Assembly (NCBI RefSeq): GCF_000721495.1 | Contig: NZ_JOHY01000044.1 | Location: 1 to 64,000, forward strand | Length of the DNA stretch: 64,000 nt | Origin: Streptomyces sp. NRRL F-5123 | GTDB taxonomy: Bacteria > Actinomycetota > Actinomycetes > Streptomycetales > Streptomycetaceae | Reading direction: 5' to 3' | Shown here: one piece after another, positions 37,811-48,435 of the stretch | Numbering within the stretch: the first letter of the stretch is position 1 | Layout: each line of letters opens with the position of its first letter | Notes under the pieces: generated by a model | What the model saw: only the letters and a program-made list of their open reading frames with translations | What the model was told of the DNA's origin: nothing | The model's database searches: none | Made by a program: the position numbers and the translations under genes

Positions 37811-39027
37811 TCACTCGTGCCGCAGTGCTTCGATGGGCCGCAGGCCCGCGGCCCGGTTGGCGGGGTAGCCGCCGAAGAACAGCCCGATGGCCACGGCGAT
37901 GGCGAAGGCACCCCACACCGACTCCGGGATGATCACCGGTTTGATCCCGACGATCGTGAAGTGCGAGCCGATCAGCCCGCCCACGACGCCGAGCCCGCCG
38001 CCGATCAGCGACAGCAGCGTGGACTCGGCCAGGAACTGCCCGAGGATCACCCCGCGGGGCGCGCCGATCGCCTTGCGGATGCCGATCTCCCGGGTCCGCT
38101 CGGTCACCGTCACCAGCATGATGTTGGTGATCCCGATCCCGCCGACCAGCAGCGAGATCGCGGCCACCGCGCCGAGCAGCACCGTGAAGGTCTTGTTGGT
38201 GTCGGACTGGGTGTCCAGCAGCGACTGCTGGCTGCTGACGGAGAAGTCGAGCGCGTTGGGGTCCTTCAGCCCGTGCTGGGACATCAGCACGGTCGTGATC
38301 TCGCTCTGCGCGTCCGTGGTGGCGCCCGACGAGGTCGCCTCGACCAGGATCTGGTTGACCGAGCCGAAGCCGGTGAAGGCGTTCTGCACGGTCGGCAGCG
38401 GTGCGACGACCACGTCGTCCGGGTCCTGGAAGCCGGTGCCGCCCTTGGTGGCCAGCACGCCGACCACGGTGAAGGGGGTGCCGCCGATGACGACCTTCCT
38501 GCCCACCGGGTTCGCCGTCCCGAACAGGTCGGTGGCGGTCGTCGAGCCGATGACCGCGACCTTGCGGGTGTTGAGGACGTCGTCGGCGGAGAAGTAGTCG
38601 CCCTTGTCCACCTTGCTGTTGGACGCCTCGAAGTACGCCGGGTAGGTGCCGACGACCTGGCCGACGGTGTGCGACGTGCCGTCGTACACCGCGGTCTGGG
38701 ACGTCGTGACCTCGGGCGCGACCGCCTTGACGTGCGGCGCGGCCGTGGTGTCGGCGATCGCCCGTGCGTCGTCCACGGTCAGCGGCTTGGTGCCGGCCGA
38801 GGAGGACGATCCGCGGCCGCCACCGAAGCCGCCGCCGGAGCTGACGGTCAGCGAGTTGGTGCCGAGCTTCTCGATGGAGTCCTTGACCGACTGCGACGAG
38901 CCGTTGCCGACCGCCAGCAGGATGATCACGGCGGCCACACCGATCAGCACGCCCAGCATCGTCAGCGCCGAGCGGACCTTGTTGGCGGCCAGGCCGCCGA
39001 CCGCGAAGCGCAGCGTCTCCAGGGGGT

Positions 39028-39031
<4 letters not shown>
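37811..39031 (-). CDS. MacB/FtsX-type ABC transporter permease
   Basis: A 406-residue permease with the FtsX layout: one N-terminal helix (LGVLIGVAAVIILLAVGNG), a periplasmic MacB core domain of about 230 residues, then three helices (TVLLGAVAAISLLVGGIGITN onward, ending EALRHE). The GTG start overlaps the ATPase stop (GTGA). With the ATPase and adaptor it forms a tripartite-like efflux or mechanotransmission machine. Confidence 0.92.
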
Positions 39032-39935
<904 letters not shown>

Positions 39936-39936
<1 letters not shown>

Positions 39937-41285
39937 CAGCGGCCACCCGCGCCCTGCCGGAAGCCGCCGCCGCCCGCGGCACCGAAGCGGTTGCCGCCCC
40001 CCAGGTTGCCGAGGCCGCCGGGGAAGGCGCCGCTCGGGAAGCCGTTGCTGCCGGACGAGGCGACCTTCGGGATCTGCACCTGCTGGCCCTCCGTCAGGCC
40101 GGAGGTGATCTGGTCGGTCGAGTCGCCCTCGACGCCGACGGTCACGGGTGTGCGGGTGGTGGAGCCGTCCTTGTTGACGACCAGCACCGAGCGGTTGGCG
40201 CCCGTGCCGGACACCGCCGCGGTCGGCACGGTCAGGGTGTCGGCCGCGGTGGCCGTCGTGACCTGGATGCTGGCGCTCAGGCCGGTCCGCAGGTTGGACG
40301 TGTCGCTGGTGATCTGGAGCACCGCCGGATATTGCACGGCGCTGCCGGACGAGCCCGCGCCGGAGCCCGAGCTGCTGCTCGCCGGGAGCGAGCTGATGGA
40401 CAGCACCTTGGCGTCCAGCACGGTGCCGGACTCCGCGTTGAGGGTGACGGTCGCGGTCTGGCCCGCCTTGATCTTGAGCGAGTCGGCCTCCGAGAAGTTC
40501 GCGGTGACCTGCATTCCCGCGGGGTTCGTCAGCACGATGAAGCCGCTGAGCGAGCCGGAGGACGAGCTGCTCGACGTGCTGGAGCCGCCGCCGCTGCCCC
40601 CGCTGCCTCCGCTGCCGGAGCCACTGCCGGACGTGCCGGAGACGGTGTCGCCCTTCTCGCCGTCGACCGAGGCGACCGTACCGGCCACCGGCGCCTTGAG
40701 CGTGGTGCCGTCGACCGCGCGCTCGTCGGCGTCGACCTGGTTCTGCGCCTGCGTGACCTGGGCCTGCGCCTGCGCGAGCTGCGCGGCGTCGACGGTCGGG
40801 GTGGGCGACGGGGAGGGCGAGGCCTGCGCGCCGCCGCGGCTGCTGCCGGAGCTGGAGCTGCCGTTGGAGGAGGAGGCGGGCAGCTCGCCGGCCTCGACCT
40901 TCGTGAGGTTGGCCTCGGCGGCGTCGAGGGACGCCTGGTCCTGCTTGAGCGTCGCCTTCGCGTCCGTCGCGTCGACCTTGGCCAGCACCTGGCCCTTCTT
41001 GACCTTGTCGCCCGGCTTGACCTTGACCTCGGTGAGCGTGCCGCCGGTGGTGAAGTTCAGGCCCGCGTCGCTGGGCGAGACCAGGGAGCCGGAGCCGGAC
41101 ACCGTGGCGGAGACCGAGCCCTTGGCGACGGTCGCCACCCTCGCGGTGCCGCTGCCGGTGGACTGGGCGCCGTCGTCGTGGACGGCCGCGTAGGCGCCGC
41201 CGGCGCCCGCGAGGACGACCACGCCGAGCACCGAGTTGATCAGGGCGGCCCTGCGCCGCCGTGGAAGCACCTTCATGGCCCGCAT
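39936..41285 (-). CDS. HlyD/MacA-type efflux adaptor
   Basis: A 449-residue membrane-fusion protein: an N-terminal helix (RAALINSVLGVVVLAGAGGA), lipoyl half-motifs (TEVKVKPGDKVKKGQVLAKV and LKAPVAGTVASVDGEKGD), a coiled coil rich in Gln/Ala between them, Ser-rich inserts, and beta-barrel domains. In Gram-positive bacteria such adaptors couple to MacB-like permeases to move peptides or drugs. ATG at 41285 is chosen over 41276 because AGGAG is closer. It is first gene of the minus-strand efflux operon, with three 11-bp repeats just upstream. Confidence 0.88.
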
Positions 41286-41309
41286 CCTGGCGGGCCACTC
41301 CTTTGATGC

Positions 41310-41342
41310 CCTGGGAGGAGCCTGGGAGTTCCCTGGGAGGAC
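41310..41342 (-). promoter_or_regulatory. Three tandem 11-bp repeats before the efflux operon
   Basis: CCTGGGAGGAG, CCTGGGAGTTC and CCTGGGAGGAC follow each other without gaps, all sharing CCTGGGAG. An 11-base period puts the repeats on one helix face, as in OmpR-family binding sites. They lie between the divergent adaptor and lipoprotein genes. Confidence 0.65.
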
Positions 41343-41561
41343 ATAAGCCGCTTGTACGCCGTTACGCCGCATCCCTCCGGCAGACGTGTCCGCCTCGTCC
41401 CCTCCGGGCCGTTCTGCTCCCCGGAAACTCACAGGCGGCGGTCGGGTAGCGCCTACGTGCGTGCGGTTCAGTCATGGGCTGCCGCCCTGCGCACGCTCCT
41501 TTCCCCGCGCGCACGTGCGGGGCGGCAGCATCCGTTCCCGCCCTTTGAGGAGACCCCGGCC

Positions 41562-42170
41562 ATGACCTGGACCCCCACCACCGCACTGCGGGCCGGCGCC
41601 TCGGTCGCCGTCCTCGCCTCGGGAGCGCTGCTGCTCGCCGCGTGCTCCTCCTCGGGCGGCTCGGGCTCGTCCGACGCGAAGGGCACGACGTCCGCGTCGG
41701 CGTCCTCGACAGCCTCGGGGGCCGCGGACATGGCCGCGTACCGCGACTGCCTCGCGAAGAACGGCGTCCAGCTCCCCAGCTTCTCCCCGGGGGCGGGCCG
41801 CCCCTCCGGCCGCCCGAGCGGCATGCCCTCCGGCCGCCCCACCGACGGCAAGGGCTTCCGCGGCGGCTTCCCCGGCTTCGGCGGCGCGTCCGCCGACCCC
41901 AAGACCCAGAAGGCGATGCAGGCCTGCGAGTCCCTGCGTCCCCAGTTCAACCGCGGCGCGGGCGGCGCCGACTCCAGCGCCTTCGCCGCCTTCACGAGCT
42001 GCCTGAAGGACCACGGCGTGACCCTCCCGACGTCCTCCGCCTCCCCCGGCGCGAACGGCCGCCGCGGCGGCATGTTGGGCGGCCTCAACACGTCCGACCC
42101 GAAGACCGCCAAGGCCTACACCACCTGCAAGGCCCTCCTCCCCTCCCGCCCGACGCCTTCGGCGACCTGA
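41562..42170 (+). CDS. Putative lipoprotein with repeated Cys/Pro motifs
   Basis: A 202-residue secreted lipoprotein: signal peptide ending in the lipobox LLAAC (Cys at about residue 28), a Ser-rich linker, then a duplicated unit (YRDCLAKNGVQLPSF with MQACESLRPQF, and FTSCLKDHGVTLPTS with YTTCKALLP). The paired Cys residues could form disulfides. It faces the efflux operon across a shared promoter region and probably belongs to the same envelope regulon. GAGGAG precedes the ATG. Confidence 0.75.
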   Translation: MTWTPTTALRAGASVAVLASGALLLAACSSSGGSGSSDAKGTTSASASSTASGAADMAAYRDCLAKNGVQLPSFSPGAGRPSGRPSGMPSGRPTDGKGFRGGFPGFGGASADPKTQKAMQACESLRPQFNRGAGGADSSAFAAFTSCLKDHGVTLPTSSASPGANGRRGGMLGGLNTSDPKTAKAYTTCKALLPSRPTPSAT

Positions 42171-42249
42171 GTTCGGCACTCCGGGCCCCTCAGACGCCTG
42201 CGCGTCGCGGCCCGACTGCGGGAGCTGCCGCCAGGGCCCGGAGACCGCC

Positions 42250-42978
42250 CTACGCGCCCGGCCGGCCTGACCGGGTCGCCCGGATCAGGGTGGTGGCCAT
42301 CGGCGGCTGTCCGTCATCCCCGGGGTCGGGCAGGACGTCGGCGGTGAGGTCCGTGAAGCCGGCCTCGGTGAGGAGCTTCTCCCACACAGGCGTGTCCAGG
42401 ACCCAACGGTCCATGGTGCTGCTGGTGCCGTCGTCGTGGCGCATCCGGATCGTGCCCGGCCGGACGTCGGTCTCGGCGGCGCGGCCGCTCCTGTAGTGGG
42501 CGAGGGTCGCGATGACGACGGTCCCGCCCGGCCGCAGAGCTGCCGAGACGGCGGGCAGCAGGTTGCGGGGATCGGTGAAATCGACCGCGCCGAAGTAGGA
42601 GTAGGCGACGTCGAGGGAGCCGGGGGCATCCCGGAGAGCCGTGGCGGCGTCGCCGTGGATGAATTCCAGGGTGGGCAGGTGGCCGTAGAGGTCGCGGCCG
42701 CGGGCGATCTGCGTCCAGGAGGTGTCGATGGCCAGCACGCGGGCCGCACCGAGGACGTCGGCGATGTGCGCGGCCTGTCGTCCGCTCCCGGAGCCGAGGT
42801 CGGCGACCGTACGACCGGCGACGTCGCCGAGGATGTCGGCGCCGGGCCCGATGCGCTGGTACCAGTCCCAGTACAGGCGGCCGGCGGTTCCACGCGTCCG
42901 GTCGTCGGAGATGCGGCTGCGGCCGTAGGCGTTCCAGGGATCGGCGGCATGCGTCCGGGGGAAAGTCACCCGCCACAT
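42250..42978 (-). CDS. SAM-dependent methyltransferase
   Basis: A 242-residue class I methyltransferase. Motif I is GRTVADLGSGSGRQAAHIAD (SAM-binding, about residues 55-74), followed by VLAIDTSWTQIARG and the post-motif SLDVAYSYFGAVDF. The substrate is unknown. ATG at 42978 or GTG at 42969 could be the start. Confidence 0.85.
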   Translation of the reverse strand: MWRVTFPRTHAADPWNAYGRSRISDDRTRGTAGRLYWDWYQRIGPGADILGDVAGRTVADLGSGSGRQAAHIADVLGAARVLAIDTSWTQIARGRDLYGHLPTLEFIHGDAATALRDAPGSLDVAYSYFGAVDFTDPRNLLPAVSAALRPGGTVVIATLAHYRSGRAAETDVRPGTIRMRHDDGTSSTMDRWVLDTPVWEKLLTEAGFTDLTADVLPDPGDDGQPPMATTLIRATRSGRPGA

Positions 42979-43034
42979 CCTGGCGGCTCAGCGGGCCGCG
43001 CGTGGCCGGTCCTCCCCGATCCACTCCAACGGTG

Positions 43035-43069
43035 TCGGCCCCCGCCTCCCAATGGGAGTCGGGGGCCGA
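43035..43069 (-). terminator. Strong hairpin terminator
   Basis: TCGGCCCCCG (43035-43044) pairs with CGGGGGCCGA (43060-43069), and inside it CTCCC pairs with GGGAG around AAT. It lies directly after the end of the 43081-43545 gene. Confidence 0.75.
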
Positions 43070-43080
43070 GGAGCGGTGTG

Positions 43081-43545
43081 TCAGTGGCTGTCGTTGCCGG
43101 GGTGGCAGGGCCCGCAGTCGTTGGCGTCGGCGGCCCACAGGGGCTCGTCGACGGGGAAACCGTGAAGGGTGATCTGCTCCGCGGTCCGCGGGACGCTGCC
43201 GTCGAGCTTCACGTCGACGAGGGGAACATGGTGCAGGAAGTGGCCGTCGTTGTACTTCTGGCAGAACTCGGCGTAGGCGACGGTGTCGAGGATCATCGTG
43301 TGGACGCCGATGTCCACGATCTTGCCCGGCGCCAGGCCGAGGCCCTGGCCGCGGGTCTCCATGGCGGTGATGAGGTAGGCGACGGCCTGGCCGAGGACGC
43401 GTTCGGCCATCACGCTGTCGAAGGGGTGGTCCCGCATGAGCAGGCCGACCAACTTCGCCCAGTGGTCCGGCGCGATGAAGGTGCGCGGGTCACGGACCGG
43501 CGCGAGTGCGCCGGTCGGGGTGGGGCTTTCCAGAGTGGTGGTCAC
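43081..43545 (-). CDS. Unknown protein with C-terminal CGPCH tail
   Basis: A 154-residue soluble protein without signal peptide. The body (MRDHPFDSVMAERVLGQAVA, YAEFCQKYNDGHFLHHVPLV) resembles glycine-rich-domain-type plant/actinobacterial proteins with a FCxKYN and LHH motif. The C-terminus is a short hydrophilic tail ANDCGPCHPGNDSH, with two Cys and two His residues that could bind metal. CGPCH also fits the heme-c CxxCH rule, but a cytosolic protein would not be a cytochrome c. GTG at 43545 has GAAGGGAG upstream. It is divergent from an XRE regulator. Confidence 0.6.
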   Translation of the reverse strand: MTTTLESPTPTGALAPVRDPRTFIAPDHWAKLVGLLMRDHPFDSVMAERVLGQAVAYLITAMETRGQGLGLAPGKIVDIGVHTMILDTVAYAEFCQKYNDGHFLHHVPLVDVKLDGSVPRTAEQITLHGFPVDEPLWAADANDCGPCHPGNDSH

Positions 43546-43732
43546 CAGGTGCTCCCTTCGCGAGGTCCCCGGGGGTTCGGAGGCTCTGGTGCCAGTACGC
43601 CGCCGTTGCGGACCTGGCGGTGGTCGATTGCCGGACTGTGCACGGCGTTTGCAGATCCTGCACACGACGTGGACACAATGTGCAGCCGCTGCTACCGTCA
43701 GTAGCCTGGCCCCATCGGCCCGTGGAGACGCG

Positions 43733-45001
43733 ATGCTCGACGTCGATCCGCTGTGGAGCAGCCAAGTAGCGCGCCAGCATGTGGAACGCCGTCGGCCCGG
43801 TGGCCTGATTCGCCTGGGGCGTCACCAGCGGGGCTGGCGGCAGGCCGAGTTAGGACATCGGATCGGCTGCTCGGCTTCGACGGTTTCCCGGCTGGAACGC
43901 GGCCCTGCAGGGGACCTACGTCTCCTCCAACGGGCAGCCCGTGAGGTGGGCGTACCGAACAGCGTTCTCAGCGCGGCACTGGGCCTGTCCCGTGCGGCCG
44001 CCGATACTGTGGCAGGCAGCCGTGACGAGGAGGACCTGATGCGCCGCCGATCCGTGCTCGCCGCCGGCCTGGTCGCCCCGCAGCTCCTTGCGGGCGTCGA
44101 TGACGCCCTGGCCGCCGTGCCCGCACCTACCGCGGCACCCGTCGTGCTCCGAGCCCAGATGGCCCGGGCCCGGAGTACGTTCGACTCCGGCCAGTACACA
44201 CAGGTCCTCAAGGGGCTCCCCGGCCTCCTCGCCGACGCCCACCAGGCCGCCCGAACCCGCACCGAGGCGGGCTTCGGCCAGCTGTCCACGTGCTACGCCT
44301 TCGCCGTGGATGTCCTGACGAAGATCGAGAGCTACGGCCGGGCCAGGGTCGCCGCCGACCGCGCCACGGTCTACGCGGACCTGTCCGGCTCGGTTGTCGC
44401 CGCAGCCGAGGCCGCCCGCCAGACAGCGATCGTCCTGCGGCACGAGGGCAAAGCACACGCGGCACAGAAACTCGTCACGGACGCAGCGGTGTCCGTGGAA
44501 GCCACCGGGCTGACCACCGACACCCAGCGAGCGGCCTACGCCCAGATGCTGTGCACCACCGCGTACACCGCGGCGCAGTCCGGGGACCGGGTGGAAGCGC
44601 TGACGATGATCCGGGAAGCAGCAGGGGCTGCCCGCGTTCTCCCGGCCGTGGCACCACAGGGCCAGCTCTTCCCGGTGACGCCCGCATCGGTCGACGCGTA
44701 CGCCATAGGCGTCCACTGGGCACTCGGCGACGCCGGTACCGCAGTCGACATCGGCAGCCGGCTGTTCGCGCAGCAGTTCACCACGGTTGAGCGGCGGGGG
44801 CGCTTCCACACCGACATGGCCCGCGCCTGGTGGCAGTGGGGCCGACCCGAGCAAACCGCAGCCGCGCTACTGGACGCGGCGCGCATCTCTCCGGCCGAGA
44901 TCCGCGACCGGCCTGCCATCCGGCGGATCATCACCGAACTCCGGCACAGACACCCGCATGCCATCGGCGTACGGGAGCTGACGCGGCTGACCACCACCTG
45001 A
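43733..45001 (+). CDS. XRE regulator with TPR-like domain
   Basis: A 422-residue regulator. The helix-turn-helix occupies about residues 25-75 (GWRQAELGHRIGCSASTVSR). A Tat-like or linker stretch (MRRRSVLAAGLVAPQLLAG) precedes about 280 residues of TPR-type helices. ATG at 43733 has GGAG five bases upstream. It is divergent from the CGPCH-tail protein across 187 bases, so it is the likely regulator of that gene. The architecture matches the regulators at 14415 and 21923. Confidence 0.8.
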   Translation: MLDVDPLWSSQVARQHVERRRPGGLIRLGRHQRGWRQAELGHRIGCSASTVSRLERGPAGDLRLLQRAAREVGVPNSVLSAALGLSRAAADTVAGSRDEEDLMRRRSVLAAGLVAPQLLAGVDDALAAVPAPTAAPVVLRAQMARARSTFDSGQYTQVLKGLPGLLADAHQAARTRTEAGFGQLSTCYAFAVDVLTKIESYGRARVAADRATVYADLSGSVVAAAEAARQTAIVLRHEGKAHAAQKLVTDAAVSVEATGLTTDTQRAAYAQMLCTTAYTAAQSGDRVEALTMIREAAGAARVLPAVAPQGQLFPVTPASVDAYAIGVHWALGDAGTAVDIGSRLFAQQFTTVERRGRFHTDMARAWWQWGRPEQTAAALLDAARISPAEIRDRPAIRRIITELRHRHPHAIGVRELTRLTTT

Positions 45002-45059
45002 CGTCCGCCGGCCTCCAGCCGCGGCGGACCCTGCTCCGCCGGGCCATGGCCCGGCCCCG

Positions 45060-46547
45060 TCAGCCGTACGAGAGCTTGCTGCAGGGGTCCGCGTCCGCGG
45101 AGCGGGCCCCCTTGCTGATGTTCGTCGGGAGGGGTGTCGGGGTCGAGGAGGCGGGGGTCTTGGCGGCGACGGCGGCGTAGTCCGAGCCGAGGACGACGTT
45201 GATGCCGGTCGTGTTCAGGGGGACGAGCTGGGCGCCGGGGAAGAGCTTGGCGACGGTCTTCGCCTGGGCCTCGTCCGCCGTGCCGTACTCGATGCGGGTG
45301 ACGGCGTGGTCGCGGGACTTCGCGTTGGTGGTGTCGAGCACCGTGAAGCCGTGGGACTTCAGCAGGTCGCCGCCCTTGCCGGCGAGGCCGGTGGTGAGGG
45401 TGCCGTTGTAGACGGAGACGTCGATGCCGCTGCCGTCGACCGTGGCGCCGGGGCTCGGTGTGGCGGACGCGCTGGGCGTCGTCTTGCCGGAGGCGTTGAC
45501 GCCGTCGAGGGTCTGGTCGGCGCGCAGGGCGGCGAAGAGGTCGTCGACGTCCGGGTGGACCAGGTCGATCCGCGCGCCGGCGTACTTCCACGGGGCGGTG
45601 ATGAACTGGATGTTGTTCAGGTCGATGCCCTTGAGCGACATCCCGAAGGACATCAGCTTGGCGGCGCTGCCGAGGCCGGGGTCGACGGTGAGGGACTTGG
45701 TCGCGGCGTTGGCGAGCGGCAGCAGCGTCGTGGGGTTCATGCCCTGGCCCTTGACCTTCTTGATCAGGGCGGAGAGGAAGGCCTGCTGCCGCAGCATGCG
45801 GCCGACGTCGGAGTTGTCACCGACACCGTGCCGGACGCGGACGTAGTCCAGGGCGTCCTGGCCGGAGAGGTTCTGCATGCCGGCCTTGAGGACGACCTTG
45901 CCCTTGTGGCCGAGGTTGGGGTTGAGGTCCCCCTGGTAGATGTTGTTCGGGACGCAGACCTCGACGCCGTGGACGGCGGAGGTCATGGACGCGAAGCCGG
46001 CGAAGTCGACGACCATGGTGTGGTCGACCCGCATCCCGGACAGCTTCTCTATGGTGTTCTGGGTGCACGCGGGGTTGCCCTTGGCCGTGCTGCCCATGGA
46101 GAAGGCCGAGTTGAACATCGCGGCCTTCTGGTCCTTGGACCACTTGCCGTCCGGGAGCAGGCAGGGCGGTATCTCGACGAGCGAGTCGCGGGGTATGGAT
46201 ATGCCGACCGCGTGTTTGTGGTCGGGGTAGACGTGCAGCAGGATCGTGGTGTCGGAGCGGCCTATGTCGCCGGAACCGGAGCCGCCGAGCGCGCCGTTCT
46301 CACCGGAGCGGGTGTCGGAGCCTATGAGGAGGACGTTGACGGCCTTGTCGCCGTTGGCGTCCGCTTTCGTCTCCGCCGGGCGGTCCTTGCTGATGCCCGC
46401 GGAGTCGAAGGTGTCGATGTTCGCGTTGAGTTTGAGATAGATCGCACCCGCGCCACCGACGACCAGCACCACGAACGACACGACTATCGCGATGATCCAG
46501 CGTTTGCGGTTGTTCTTCCGTTCCCGCTTCCGCCCACGAACGCCCAT
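45060..46547 (-). CDS. LytR-CpsA-Psr (LCP) family cell-wall glycopolymer ligase
   Basis: A 495-residue membrane enzyme: a short basic cytosolic N-terminus, one helix (RWIIAIVVSFVVLVVGGAGA), then the LCP catalytic domain (VNVLLIGSDTR, IGRSDTTILLHVYPDHKHAV, ISIPRDSLVEIP, DALDYVRVRHG) holding the conserved Asp and Arg residues, and a C-terminal LytR_C domain (IDVSVYNGTLTTGLAGKGGD to GSDYAAV). It transfers polyprenyl-linked glycopolymers to peptidoglycan. Confidence 0.93.
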   Translation of the reverse strand: MGVRGRKRERKNNRKRWIIAIVVSFVVLVVGGAGAIYLKLNANIDTFDSAGISKDRPAETKADANGDKAVNVLLIGSDTRSGENGALGGSGSGDIGRSDTTILLHVYPDHKHAVGISIPRDSLVEIPPCLLPDGKWSKDQKAAMFNSAFSMGSTAKGNPACTQNTIEKLSGMRVDHTMVVDFAGFASMTSAVHGVEVCVPNNIYQGDLNPNLGHKGKVVLKAGMQNLSGQDALDYVRVRHGVGDNSDVGRMLRQQAFLSALIKKVKGQGMNPTTLLPLANAATKSLTVDPGLGSAAKLMSFGMSLKGIDLNNIQFITAPWKYAGARIDLVHPDVDDLFAALRADQTLDGVNASGKTTPSASATPSPGATVDGSGIDVSVYNGTLTTGLAGKGGDLLKSHGFTVLDTTNAKSRDHAVTRIEYGTADEAQAKTVAKLFPGAQLVPLNTTGINVVLGSDYAAVAAKTPASSTPTPLPTNISKGARSADADPCSKLSYG

Positions 46548-46765
46548 CTGCCTTTACACCTTCGGTCCGGTGGCACCCGCACACATCACGACGAAGCCCC
46601 AACTTCTACCAGTTGATCCGGCTTGGCCGTATGACCCGGGTCACAGGCCGCCGGGAGGGCGTTTGCCCAGCGAGACACTGTACGGCGTCAACATTTGGGT
46701 GACGTGTGAAAAGCGTGGAGTAACCGGGCGGACTTGCGGCGAAGCTCGGGCGGCGCCGGCCGGCC

Positions 46766-47128
46766 TCAGTGCGGCAGTGCCTCGTCGAGGGTGCGGACGG
46801 GGTGGAAGACGGCGTCGAGGCCGGTGAGCGCGAGCAGCCGCAGGGTCTGCGGGTGGGCGCACACCATGGCGGTGCGGCCGCCGCGGTCGAGCACCCGTCG
46901 GCGGGCGCGGACGAGCAGCGTGAGCCCGTAGCAGTCGATGAACTCGAGCGGCCCGAGGTCGAAGACGACGAGCGGCGGGGTGCCCGCGAGGGCGGCGGCG
47001 TCCAGGTGCGGGTGCACCCCGTGGGCGCTGCCGAGGTCGATCTCCCCGGCCAGCTCCACGACGGTGGCCCGCGCGAGCCGGTACGAGCGCGCGTGCACGG
47101 TGGGCGGCGGCAGCCCTTCTTCGTTCAC
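46766..47128 (-). CDS. STAS-domain anti-sigma factor antagonist
   Basis: A 120-residue protein with a single STAS fold: VVELAGEIDLGSAHGVHPHL and VFDLGPLEFIDCYGLTLLVR. The residue usually phosphorylated (Ser in D-S) is Cys in FIDCYG, so classical phosphorylation by a HATPase partner may be lost. GTG at 47128 starts the conserved domain. No HATPase gene is directly adjacent. Confidence 0.82.
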   Translation of the reverse strand: MNEEGLPPPTVHARSYRLARATVVELAGEIDLGSAHGVHPHLDAAALAGTPPLVVFDLGPLEFIDCYGLTLLVRARRRVLDRGGRTAMVCAHPQTLRLLALTGLDAVFHPVRTLDEALPH

Positions 47129-47387
47129 CGGAGTCCCCCGTCCCCTGGGCGTGACTCGCGCCACCGTAACGGCGCCGCGGCACGGCCGGGGAGGGCGCAC
47201 GGGGCGCGCGCGCCCGTTGTTCACCCGGAAGAATGAGCAACAGGCAAAACGACCGATTCCCACCCCGGGGTCACGGCCTCCGCGGCGGCCCCGGCGTCAC
47301 AGGCCCCGCGGCGTCACAGCCCCCGGGGCCGCGGCTCCCGGCGGGACGGCCCCGGCGGCACGGCCCCCGGCGGCACCGCTCGCGGGA

Positions 47388-48254
47388 TCACAGCTCCCGC
47401 TGGAGTTCGGCGAGCCAGTCCAGCGAGTCGGCGGGGCTGAGCGCGATGCGGCCCAGTGTGGTCATGGCCTTGTCGTACTCCACGACCTCGTCGTGCTTGT
47501 CGATGTAGAGCGCGCCCGTGAGCTGCTCCAGGTACACCAGGTCCGGAAGGTCGGACTCCGGGAAGCTCAGCAGCGTGAAGGCGCCACCGCCGGCGGCGTG
47601 CCCGCCGATGGCGAACGGCAGCACGCGCACCTCGACGTTGGGCGCGTCCGCGGCCTCCAGGATGTGCGCGATCTGGTCGCGCATGCCCTGCCGGGTGCCG
47701 AACGGGCGGCGCAGCGCGCCCTCGTCCATCACCGCGACGAAATGCGGGGCCCGCTCGGAGACGAGCAGCTTCTGCCGCTCCAGGCGCAGCCCGACTCGTC
47801 TTTCCACCCAGGCGTCGGCTGCGTCAGGGTGACCAAGCCGGATCACCTGCCTTATGTAGTCCTCCGTCTGCAGAAGACCGTGCACGAACTGCACCTCGAA
47901 GGTGCGGATCAGCGCGGCGGACTCCTCCAGGCCCACGTACGTCTGGAACCACGTCGGCATCACCTCGCCGTAGCCGTGCCACCAGCCGGCCGCGTTCGCC
48001 TCCCTCACGAGTCCCAGCATGGCGAGCCGCTCACCCTCCTCGGTGACGCCGTAGAGCGTCAGCAGATCGGCGACATCCCGCTCCTTGAAGCTGACTCTTC
48101 CCAGCTCCATGCGGCTGATCTTCGACTCCGAGGCCCGGATCGAATACCCGGCGTCCTCCCTGGTGATCCCCCGCGACTCACGCAGCCTCCGCAGCTGCGC
48201 TCCGAGCAGCATTCGTCGCACGATGGACCCGCCTCCCGGCTGCCCTGCGCTCAT
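47388..48254 (-). CDS. XRE regulator with DUF5753 domain
   Basis: A 288-residue regulator: helix-turn-helix at about residues 15-70 (LRRLRESRGITREDAGYSIR, SKISRMELGR), then DUF5753 (YVGLEESAALIRTFEVQFVH, GLLQTEDYIRQVIR, VRVLPFAIGGHAAGGGAFTL). These proteins (WhiJ/Scr1 type) act with a DUF397 partner and a HATPase protein, both of which follow divergently. It likely binds the CACGTGCA boxes in its divergent promoter region. Confidence 0.92.
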   Translation of the reverse strand: MSAGQPGGGSIVRRMLLGAQLRRLRESRGITREDAGYSIRASESKISRMELGRVSFKERDVADLLTLYGVTEEGERLAMLGLVREANAAGWWHGYGEVMPTWFQTYVGLEESAALIRTFEVQFVHGLLQTEDYIRQVIRLGHPDAADAWVERRVGLRLERQKLLVSERAPHFVAVMDEGALRRPFGTRQGMRDQIAHILEAADAPNVEVRVLPFAIGGHAAGGGAFTLLSFPESDLPDLVYLEQLTGALYIDKHDEVVEYDKAMTTLGRIALSPADSLDWLAELQREL

Positions 48255-48335
48255 AGGTCACGCTCCGCCCTTGGTTCATCAGCAGTGTGCCACTAATGAC
48301 TTGCGGGCAGTACCCGTCTCGTCACTCTCCAACGA

Positions 48336-48368
48336 CACGTGCATCAATTCCTTGCAGATGCACGTGCA
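48336..48368. promoter_or_regulatory. CACGTGCA boxes between XRE and HATPase genes
   Basis: CACGTGCA lies at 48336-48343, and the fully palindromic TGCACGTGCA at 48359-48368, in the divergent region between 48254 and 48436. The same box is repeated three times at 49232-49265. Confidence 0.6.
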
Positions 48369-48435
48369 GACGCCCTTGCATCCTCGGGTGCCGATCCATG
48401 AGCATGGTGACCGTGCAGATACCCCGGGGGCAGGT

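Noticed and set aside
43081..43130. Cytochrome c heme-binding motif in the CGPCH tail
   Set aside because: The protein has no signal peptide, and heme-c attachment needs export.
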